DNA of 64,000 nucleotides from positions 1 to 64,000 of the forward strand of contig NW_026971453.1 of assembly GCF_963678635.1 (NCBI RefSeq), given 5' to 3'. The stretch's first letter is position 1; each line of letters starts with the position of its first letter. This DNA comes from Symsagittifera roscoffensis (taxonomy: Eukaryota > Xenacoelomorpha > Acoela > Convolutidae). The position numbers and the translations under genes are program-made. The notes beneath the pieces are model-generated. The model was not told the DNA's origin and ran no database searches. It saw only the letters and a program-made list of their open reading frames with translations. This document shows, piece after piece, positions 55,641-64,000 of the stretch.

Positions 55641-56260
55641 TCCGAGGCCGATCCTTGGAGAATCGAGTTGGAACGAGGGGTGGACCACGGCAAGTGGCTC
55701 TCCAAGCAACTGCGAACACCACAGCCCAACATACAAGGACGTCGCCGGCTCGAAGGACCTCGCAAACAGATCCTGCAGCGTTGATTGATACGAGAAGGGT
55801 CAGTGATTTGCTATGGAACAGAGAAGATCCCAGCACTTGGGTCGATACAAAGCAGATATGGCAATCAAGCTGGACATGGAGTTGCTGACATGTCATGGAG
55901 ACGCGAAGAGGAGCAATTTAGTTCCACCACTACCCTGCGACTGGCGGATCTGGAGGGTTTGCCCAGAGAGGGATAATACCATGGAACCACTCAATACGAT
56001 GTTATTGACCGCCGTCTGTCATCAAGTCAGAGAAAGAGCTCGACCAAACCGTAAAGGGAAATTTCTAGTGGAGAACAGACCCAACAGCAGGCACCACAAG
56101 ATAACAGGGTAAACAGTTCGCTAAACTCCCGGGGCAAAACGCAGGCTAGTATTCGAGAGATTACCCTAGAATTACCACAGTCGAAGGCGATGAAAGAAGA
56201 TACGCGCACCTGGAGTCACCAAAAGGAGACAGCCTGTTCGCAGTCTATGACCCTCAGGAA
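55641..56260 (+). pseudogene. low-complexity linker of second module
   Basis: Pro/Ser/Thr/Arg-rich fragments in all three plus frames (for example 55655-55888 and 55813-56112) with frequent stops. It joins SGNH-like domains 1 and 2. No domain is recognised. Confidence 0.45.
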
Positions 56261-57961
56261 ATGAAGCCGGGGAAAATCTTGATAGTGGCTAGCTCCAACT
56301 ACCTGTATACGCCCCGCTCGCTCTTTTGGCCGGATATGATTTTCCTCACAGGTCCTAACTTAGGTTTGGGTCAAGCGGTGGGGATGGCAATAAGTGTGCA
56401 GAGAGTAGTGAACCTGGATTCAGAGGTGGTGATAAAAGCCGGATCAATTGACCACTTGCAGAGTAGGGGACTCTTAACTGCTCTTACCGACGGGTCAACC
56501 CCAAGCTCGGAGGCTGTGGGAGAAGCGATCATGACGCTGCTCTCAGCCATGCTGGAGGCAGAGAGATCGATTCGGCGGATCTTTGTGTTGATTTTTGTGC
56601 AGTCTCCCGGCTACGCCCTGCTGCCCGAACCCCTGCAGTTTGTGTATGCTATGGTCGTCTTGTTGGCGGAAGGACGATTTGATGCAATGATACCTGCACC
56701 AAACCGACAAGTTGTTCCCAGCTGTTACTACCCCTACCAATCAGAACTCCCTACGATATGGTCAGACATCTCGAACGCGGTCCAAGGATTTAAAGATCAT
56801 AGCACGACGCGTGTCGTTTTGGATGAGGGGCTGGGCCTGGAACTTTCCAACTTTGGTTGGTTGTTGAAAAGGAGGCCAGGAGTGGGTGATGAACACCAGC
56901 TATTGCAGCGATTAGCAAACAATCTGTGGTTTCGACAGACGGACTATGTGAGGGACGAAAGAGGAATTTTTGCGAGGAGGAACGCCCTCTCAGCAGAAGA
57001 AGACCTTAAGGCCATGGCCTTGAGGACCAAGCCTCACACCAACCCCTGGTTGTACCTGACTCCTCGGCTGTGTGTGTTGGGGCAGGATGCCTTTGATAAT
57101 GCGCCAGCAGTGGTGAGAGAAATTCACCAAAACCTGCAAAGGATATTAGACGTGAGAGAGCAGGCACGAGCGACGATATTGCAAATGATGCAAGAAATCA
57201 AAACGATGTCCTTGGACCGGTTCCAAGCGGACGTGCTGGCTATGAGGTCCGAATATGAAAGGTCTGGTGCCACTCTTGCGGGAATTGGCGTGGGGTGGTC
57301 ACCCGCATTTGTCAGCAGTTGCAACCCTAGGGCATCGAGAAACCTGATAGCCAACTTCGTGAGGGATATCAGGAAATTGTCCATTGGCTTTGTGCTCGCC
57401 TTATACGTAGCTTTCGGACACGAAAGCTTTGTTAAGGCACCCATAGTGCTTTTCACGGAGGAACTGGCTGATCTCCGACTGGATGGTCTACTAACACTGG
57501 TTGTGATGACCTATGGTCGTCTGGGGTATTTGTTCGTGTTGCTACGATACACCGAACAGCTGCAGGGACCGAGTAGAGAGTTTGATGCCCAGTTGGAGAC
57601 AGCATCCTATCGAAAATTAAAGGACTGGAGGACTTTGCTCCTTCAGTACTTACTACAGCAAAACAAAAGTTTGGCCGAAGAAGATAAGTCAGTCTTCAAC
57701 GAGAGTGAAGTGAAGAAGTGTGGGGGAATGCCCATGTTGACCGACTTGGCCCTGATGATGCGGATCGATCTGCTAGCTCTGATTTTTCGATTAAGGGAAA
57801 TTGTGACGGTAGTGTATGGGCCTACAGAGGCTCACGTGTTCCCAGACGTGCAAGTGGAGGCGTGCAGATACTCAGTTATGTATGTTAACCTTGTGTCAGT
57901 TGTGGAACTTTTTGTAGGGTACGACAGACGCAGCCTAGAAAGAAGGCCTTATGTATGTTAA
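56261..57961 (+). CDS. 566-codon open part with second SGNH-like domain
   Basis: Largest open frame of the right half (MKPGKILIVASSNYL). Residues 1 to about 180 show an SGNH-like layout: ILIVASSNYLY in block I position, VVIKAGSIDHLQ in block III position and a later V-x-S-P-G-Y strand. The catalytic Ser and Asn are not as in an active enzyme, so it is likely a non-catalytic relative. Residues about 200-560 are mainly helical, with WLYLTPRLCVLG and TLVVMTYGRLGYLFVLL; no family recognised. The frame ends because of a 73-bp tandem duplication at 57876-58021. It is part of a longer polyprotein, with no own promoter seen. A Gag-like structural role would fit the position but is not shown. Confidence 0.6.
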   Translation: MKPGKILIVASSNYLYTPRSLFWPDMIFLTGPNLGLGQAVGMAISVQRVVNLDSEVVIKAGSIDHLQSRGLLTALTDGSTPSSEAVGEAIMTLLSAMLEAERSIRRIFVLIFVQSPGYALLPEPLQFVYAMVVLLAEGRFDAMIPAPNRQVVPSCYYPYQSELPTIWSDISNAVQGFKDHSTTRVVLDEGLGLELSNFGWLLKRRPGVGDEHQLLQRLANNLWFRQTDYVRDERGIFARRNALSAEEDLKAMALRTKPHTNPWLYLTPRLCVLGQDAFDNAPAVVREIHQNLQRILDVREQARATILQMMQEIKTMSLDRFQADVLAMRSEYERSGATLAGIGVGWSPAFVSSCNPRASRNLIANFVRDIRKLSIGFVLALYVAFGHESFVKAPIVLFTEELADLRLDGLLTLVVMTYGRLGYLFVLLRYTEQLQGPSREFDAQLETASYRKLKDWRTLLLQYLLQQNKSLAEEDKSVFNESEVKKCGGMPMLTDLALMMRIDLLALIFRLREIVTVVYGPTEAHVFPDVQVEACRYSVMYVNLVSVVELFVGYDRRSLERRPYVC

Positions 57962-58021
57962 CCTTGTGTCAGTTGTGGAACTTTTTGTAGGGTACGACAG
58001 ACGCAGCCTAGAAAGAAGGCC
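57876..58021 (+). repeat. 73-bp tandem duplication
   Basis: 57876-57948 is repeated directly as 57949-58021 without visible difference. 73 is not a multiple of three, so it breaks the 566-codon frame. Absence of divergence suggests a recent event. Confidence 0.9.
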
Positions 58022-59200
58022 AAATATCCCGGCCTAGAAAGAAGATCAAGGCCATAGCATCAAGGAAACCATAGGACTCTGCAGGCCACTGTAATGACGT
58101 GTACACTGCCGCCGCCGACGATAAGTCTAGGCTGAAATGGCCTAACAGAGAGACTGTGGTGATGATGAAAGTGCGAAAGGAGACCAGAGAAGACATCTAT
58201 CTGACGATAGAGGAAGTGACACCACATGGTGAGGAACCCGTGCATTTTGTCATAAATGACCAGATGTTTTACCCGGCAGGTGACCTGACAATACCGGCTC
58301 GGCCGGATGCAGGAGTTGACACGCGCCAAGGCCCCTCTGGGCCGCGACCAAAGCCAGATGATGGAAGAAAGGAAGGAGACGCGAATAAAGAAAATCAAGG
58401 GGAATATGATCCCATGGAAGGGAAAAGCCACAGAATGAGCGAGTGTGTCTTGGGGTTCCCTGGAGAAGGATCTGCTAGAAAACGACTTCAATGAAGCGGA
58501 AGGCGGTGTGGCGAATGAAACGCTAGTGCTGATGATATGGTAATCATTTATGTCTCCCACCAAGGAGCCCCCAGCTAGTTTGTCTCCCGCGTAGTCTATG
58601 CCCCTGGTTGAAACCAAGCTGCTCAGTGAATCCCCTTGAAGGCGGAGGATTGATGAGTCGATGCGAGTGGCGTTCCTGGGCACATTGCGAGAAGAAGATT
58701 GGGAGCGGTATCAGAGCGAGCTGGAGAGGAAAACCGGTGAGGCTTGGACGCGTGTAGCCTTCATGGATAGTACGTGAATCCGGAAATATGGCACTCAGTC
58801 CGTGATGAGAGTGGGATTGAACCAGCCCATCATGCGAGAAGTGATAGAGAAGATGATGGAGTCCACTGAACCTGGCGGTCTGACCGAGTCAGTCACGGAG
58901 AAAAGCGCTGAGGAGAGTCCGATTATGCGAGATCAACCCGTTAGAAGAGCCGAGAAAGGGCTGAGGAAGTATATTTCTATGGTGAGAAAGCTGAGCGATA
59001 AAGTGACCATCCCCGAAGTTGTGAAGTCAAAATGCGCAACAGTGGTGATGTCGCTGGCGAAGGTGTACCGCCCAAGCGAAGCGGGGCAAGGGGATGGTGT
59101 CGCACACGGCGGCAGGGAGAAAGAGAATCAAGTACCACCGTTGCTGCTGGCTATTTTAACCTCTTCGGCTTCAAAGGCCAAGAAAAACTAGAGAACCCTG
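58022..59200 (+). pseudogene. second module, middle part
   Basis: 58099-58494 is open (VYTAAADDKSRLKWPNRE, then LTIEEVTPHGEEPVHFVIND) and 58802-59191 is open (VGLNQPIMREVIEKMMESTE...). The first looks beta-rich, the second helical and charged. They are joined by a broken stretch. No family recognised. Confidence 0.5.
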
Positions 59201-60494
59201 GCTGACACCAGATGGGAAATAGAATTTATCAGCCAGTGTGGTCCGGCGGAATGGACGACTACAAAACTTGGACGAAGTTGGAAGGGCAGCTCGATATGTT
59301 CGAGTAAAGTCGGATTACGGTGCCCGAATTAGTTCAAATGGGCAATCCGGCTGGTGCCTATATGGAAATCGTGAAGGCGAGAAATTCCGCAAGAGGGCAA
59401 CTGATGGCCTGGCATGATAAACAAGCCATGCAGGAGTACTTAAAAGAAATAATGACGGGCTCAAACCTGAGGAGGAAAGAATATGGCACCGTGATGTCAT
59501 CAGAAGCGAATGAGAATGTTTTAGAGCTTCTGAACAACATTTCTTGGAAGGCGGCCCTGCAGAAATATTTTGATGAAACCATGCGTACTCCCTCATTTGT
59601 GATGGTGTACTTCGCAAATCCCTGTGTTAGGACTGAATTGCAAGTGAGACTTGCAGGGTGCCTTATTGGGATAAGGAAAAGGGAGTACGAAGCTACCATT
59701 GAGACAAAGGCTTGAGAACAACAGTTAGAGTTGATAGGGATTTTGAAAATGTTGATCGCCGGGGACGATTCTGCGATAGCGTGGGCAAAACGGAAGGATG
59801 CACTTCGCTTTGTGAAGATCGTGGTGAATTGTATCCCCACTGCGGTGCTAGAAGAATATGTAAAGGCAGCGAAGCGTAAAGAAATCTTTTTGAGAGCCTT
59901 GTTGGAACTCTATCAAGACATGCCACTGCAGATCCCGACGAAAGAACTGAACGACATGGATAGCTACCGGAGATTGGAAGAAGCCAGGAGATGTTCCAAC
60001 AAAAAATTGACAGTTACGAGAGAGTTGTTAGAGGGAATTCGGATTCTGAAAGAGCATGCGACGTTAGGGAAATGGAAAACCTTCCAATACATGTCGGGTG
60101 TCCCGGGGATGGCTTATAATTCATTCTTCAACGAGGAAGCGAGGCCTTATACTGCAACAGTAAAAACCCGACCCACCTGGTGGTTGTAGATGCCGGAACG
60201 CACCACAGACTGATCGATCAGCTTTTTTCCGTGCCTAAGTGCGTGCGACTGTCGAGAATGTCGGAGAAATCCCATGAGTTGGTGAGGAAGATCCTCGGGG
60301 CATTCCCGGAGAGGTCTAGCGACGAGCTGGAAGATATAGTGGGAGAAGACTTCGTGAAGTTGGGCGAAGGAAACCAGTTGGGCGAAGGAAGTTGGCCGAA
60401 AAAAATCGGTGAATTCCAGAAGAAGAAGGCGAGAGGTATGATGTCAAGCGATTTTCCCACGATAGATGAAAAAGATGAGACCCATCGACGATGA
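59201..60494 (+). pseudogene. second module, helical region
   Basis: 59320-59715 and 59731-60189 are the two main open parts, in different frames, and 60180-60494 overlaps the end in a third. Content is strongly helical (EYLKEIMTG, LLNNISWKAALQKYFDE, VVNCIPTAVLEEYVKAAKRKE). This resembles a capsid or other all-helical structural domain only in general character. The high density of open codons on the plus strand shows that this was recently coding. Confidence 0.5.
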
Positions 60495-61254
60495 TGGAAA
60501 TTGATTCCCCGCTGGTGGCATCGGGTCATCGAACTTGGAGAAATATCCTGCATACTCATGGGGAGTACCCATGTCACTGCCTGGCGTAGACGTTTTGGTA
60601 CCCCAAGAGAGAAATGCTAGTACCGGTTTGGGATGCTGAGGAGTTGTTCTCCATGGGATTGCCTGATCAAGCCCAGACCGTGACGATACTGGTAGTCAGC
60701 GCCATGCTAGCAGTAAGGTTGCTGGAAGCCAATGCAGGGACGACTGAACAGGAGATGGCCGTGGCAATTTCGGGGCAATTGAGCAGAGCGAGCATCAGTA
60801 AGTAAGAGACTGGATCTGTTCAAGCCGCCCTGCAAAGTTCTGAGGATACCGAAGGAGATAGAAAGGATATGAGCAAGACAAATATTGATGCTTTGGTTCC
60901 GTATCGATCTTTCCAGCTGCATATAGGACCGGGAGATTATAAGAGAGTATTCCTGACGCATAAGAACGCTGTGACTACCGCGGTGAAGAGAGTAGCTGGG
61001 ATGTCTTGAACCACCGAACGAGAGATGAAAGAGGTCTTATAAGCTGACCTAGAGCGAAACGTCAGCCTGTGTCTGCACAAAACTTTTTCAGCAGAAATAG
61101 GGAGCAGACATTGAACGTGGATCTACTACCCTGCTGCAAACAGAGGTTGCTGGAGCAAGAAAGCTGGGGCACGGCCCGTAACTCTCTGGACATGCAACAG
61201 AAAGTCCTGGAAGACAGTGAGATGGGAGACCAGCAACAAGATGCGATGGAGTGA
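60495..61254 (+). pseudogene. second module, C-terminal remnants
   Basis: Short open pieces at 60614-60805 (VTILVVSAMLAVRLLEANAGT) and 61069-61254 (Glu/Gln-rich end DMQQKVLEDSEMGDQQQDAME) with stops between them. After 61254 the composition turns A+T-rich, marking the end of the coding module. Confidence 0.45.
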
Positions 61255-63526
61255 GGATTGAGGAAGAGACGTGAAGGAAGATTGGAGAGAAACGAAAACT
61301 TAACTATTTTAGTGCGTTAAAACTTGAGCAAATCAACCAAGATTGATTATTGAAACTTTTAAACTTTTTGTTTTGCTGAGGTTTGATTAAAACAGACCTT
61401 GTTATTGTTTGAAACTGCTAAGAATTGTTGCAATTGTTGAATAATAATAGAAAAATTTAGTTCGATGATTATTTTTAAATAGGACATAGGTGGTTATATT
61501 TACCTATTTAAACGTGACTGAAGTTTTTAACCTGTGTAGGACACATTTTCACTTTGTGGCGACCTGGTAGGGTTTGGGTACGCTTGCTCAAAGAGGGTGA
61601 GTACCTCATTACCTTTCCAAGCCACAGAGTTTTTTAATTTTATTATTGAGGGCAACGACATAAATCAATGATTATATTTGGCGACGGACACTAAAATAAT
61701 TTTAATGGGTGCGTGGCCGTGCCACGTCCCAACTTTTTTTAATCAGCAAGAGCGAGAAGAAATTTTACGGAGAAATAATGTAAGTAGTCAACAAAGAAAC
61801 TTTATATAGGACACTCCTCATAATGCAAATTTTGTGAAAATGTTAGAAGGCATTGAAATGTAGTACGATGCCATTTATGACACGCGGTGAGTTGAAGTGG
61901 AGTAGATACGTTTCAATTTTTTGATGCGATTTGTAAGTTGATTGTATAAAACTGGATCACCACTTCAATGGTTATGCGTTCAATGGGGGAATTGAAGGGG
62001 ACTGTCTGGGGAGTATGTTTAACCAAATAAAAAGTAGTATAGTACCTAAGAAAAAACAAAACACATATAAAATAAACTAAAAAAAACTAAAAACAGTTAA
62101 AAACAGTATGAAATCAGTAGAAATCATCCCCCCAGACGAGATGTGATCCGACCCTCCCGTTTGTTGTTGTCAGATATATGGTTGTTATAGGCATTTATAT
62201 CAGTCAGGATCGTTACGATCAAAATTATGGCCCGTTTCTGGTGCTTGTACTGTAGGGTTAATTGAGTATTAAAGCACTAATTGCTAATTTGCCTTCAATC
62301 CGGAAGGTTCTCGGGATTAGAGCAGTAGACTGATCCGACAAGCAGTGCAAGGAGTAACAGGAAGGGGCTCAAGGACAACAACAACCGACTGTTGGCTATC
62401 GTAAATAAGTAACCCTTTTGGTAGAGAAATTATGATATCAATCTGTGGGGGGCTCGACAGTGACTGCACTGAAGTGACCCTCCACCGGCTTGCAAATTTC
62501 CGAGCTAAGCACATTAATTCGGATATTGAACAAAACCGGAGGGTATAAAATGATTAGTATTAGTAACTGCACTATTATAATTAGTAGAACCCGGTAAATT
62601 TAGTTCAGACGTGGTTGGAACTAATCGGATACCGAGAACCAAGATTACGTGATTTTTGAAAAAGCAAAACGCTACAAAATCAGAAAATTTTTCGAAATTT
62701 TTGCGTTAGGTCCAAAAAAATTGTTGTTCGGACAACACCCACTAGTGAATTGACAGGTTTAAAGCCCCGCTTGCCAATAATCTTCCGGGTTCTAGTGAAA
62801 TTGAACTTAACGTGTTTTATTTAGTGGATTCATTAATCCGGAAGGTTCCAAAAAGCATGGGTTTTTGGAAAAATTTTTCGGCTGGAACGTTTTAGACCGG
62901 GTTTTTTGCATTGAACTAGAACAGTATAGGCCTTCTGAGCACAGATCAACAAATTTTAGGCGGAAAAAAGTCAGGCGGAACCTATAAGTTGGAAAATTTT
63001 TGCACTTTAGGAAAAAGCCGTTTAGGTTAATAACTTTGAAACCACTGGAGAGATGCAGTTGATTTTAAAACCATTAGATCAGAAATTAAGTGAATTTACT
63101 CAAAGAATTTTTTGTTTTCTTGAAAAGTAAGCATAAAAAATTTTTAAGATTGTTTTCAGCAAAAACACCAATTTGTGAAGGTACACCCTTCACGTTTTGT
63201 AAAAAAAATTTTGGAAAGACCTTATACCCCTACCAAAGGGTAGAAAAGGTTGAATAAGGTAATTTTACGCTGTTCTCAACAAAAAGGGAGGGCTAAGAAA
63301 TACAGAAAACGATAGTCGAGTCAAAACTAGGCTAGTTATAAGACCCTTCATAGTTAAAAACAATTGTCAAATAAGAGGACTAACTTCAATCCGGAAGGGT
63401 CTAGGGACGGAATACTCCCTTCCTAGTTAGTTCATACAGCATAATAGCCTCGGAGACCGTATCCGGAAGGATCTCGGGCGTGAATTTCAATCGACCAAGA
63501 AAAGCTACTCTTACGAACCCGGAGGG
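61255..63526. other. noncoding DNA with scattered 'atccggaagg' motifs
   Basis: A+T-rich, no gene recognised. Isolated 'atccggaagg' motifs near 62297, 62838, 63392 and 63460 resemble the unit of the tandem array that follows. TGGCGACC at 61558 and TGGCGACGG at 61680 look like primer-binding-site starts but no LTR is seen beside them. Confidence 0.5.
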
Positions 63527-64000
63527 GTCTCAATCCGGAAGGGTCCCATTTCCACCAATCCGGAAGGATCCCATTTTCACCAATCCGGAAGGGTCCCATT
63601 TTCACCAATCCGGAAGGGTCCCATTTTCACCTATCCGGAAGGGTCCCATTTTCACCATTCCGCAAAGGTCCTATTTTCACCAATCCGGAAGGGTCCCATT
63701 TTCACCAATCCGGAAGGGTCCCAATTTCAGCAATCCGGAAGGGTCCCAATTTAACCAATCCTGAAGGTTTTCATTTTCACCATTCCGGAAAGGTCCCATT
63801 TTCACCAATCCGGAAAGGTCCTATTTTCACCAATCCGGAAGGGTCCCATTTTCACCTATCCGGAAGGGTCCCATTTTCACCAATCCGGAAGGGTCCCAAT
63901 TTCAGCAATCCGGAAGGGTCCCAATTTCAGCAATCCGGAAGGGTCCCAATTTCAGCAATCCGGAAGGGTCCCATTGTCACCGATCCGGAAGGGTCTCATT
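63527..64000. repeat. 25-bp tandem repeat array, runs off the window
   Basis: About 19 units of a 25-bp repeat centred on 'caatccggaagggtccc', with variants in the spacer part (attttcac, aatttcag). The array continues past 64000. Each unit has two palindromes (tccgga and gggaccc-type gggtccc). A 94-codon frame, 63480-63764, is an artefact: 25-bp units read the same peptide in rotation through all three frames. Confidence 0.9.

Noticed and set aside
58060-58683. 207-codon minus-strand frame
   Set aside because: Shadow of the plus-strand second module; crosses real coding pieces in antisense and has no motif.
61555-61690. Primer-binding site and LTR for the plus-strand element (TGGCGACC, TGGCGACGG)
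   Set aside because: No direct repeat partner, no TG...CA bounded LTR and no target duplication could be found by eye.
63480-63764. 94-codon frame with a repeated peptide
   Set aside because: Produced by the 25-bp tandem repeat; no coding context and not bounded by gene signals.
63527-64000. Possible CRISPR-like array
   Set aside because: Units follow each other every 25 bp with no unique spacers, and the context is animal nuclear DNA.

Overview
This window looks like A+T-rich repetitive DNA from an invertebrate animal nuclear genome. The evidence is animal-type mobile elements (Ty3/Gypsy LTR retroelements with an env-like gene, a hAT-type MITE with an 8-bp target duplication), GT-AG type splice signals, and long degenerate tetranucleotide tracts. 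I recognise no host single-copy gene, no rRNA or functional tRNA gene and no CRISPR array. The phylum cannot be fixed from what I can see.

Layout. 1-2497: host DNA with degenerate copies of a hAT-like MITE, one complete (1594-1961). 2498-5507 and 5805 onward: a 3,307-bp offset tandem duplication carrying host flank, an LTR and the 3' end of a retroelement. 6360-24546: element 1, a minus-strand Ty3/Gypsy-like element of about 18.2 kb with 4-bp target duplications (gtgt) and a collapsed 5' LTR. 24547-24910: host spacer. 24911-43040: element 2, same family and strand, 18.13 kb, with two 410-bp LTRs, a tRNA-type primer-binding site and a gaag target duplication. 43041-46360: host DNA with a structure bounded by 25-bp inverted repeats. 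46.4-49.8 kb: two long degenerate tetranucleotide tracts. 50.07-53.9 kb: a plus-strand, decayed, G+C-richer Ty3/Gypsy pol. 54.1-61.25 kb: a long decayed plus-strand coding stretch of similar composition with a coiled coil, an SGNH-hydrolase-like domain, a second SGNH-like domain and unknown regions. 61.3-64 kb: noncoding DNA ending in a 25-bp tandem repeat.

How the giant element works, as far as can be read. From its 5' (right) end: LTR, PBS, a leader of about 1.2 kb with repeated motifs, a very large Gag (capsid region, zinc knuckle, Asn/Arg/Ser/Tyr-rich tail), then protease, RT (YLDD), RNase H and integrase (DDE plus GPY/F). A gap of about 590 bp follows, then five accessory reading frames packed end to end: two small membrane proteins, a Pro/Ser-rich protein (X), an Env-like glycoprotein, and a 620-residue terminal protein. 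Successive frames overlap by ATGA stop-starts or by short overlaps. Both copies are broken, mostly at different sites, so the ancestral frames can be inferred although neither copy looks able to move unaided. The most interesting features are this compact accessory module and the SGNH-containing module that follows the other Ty3-type pol.
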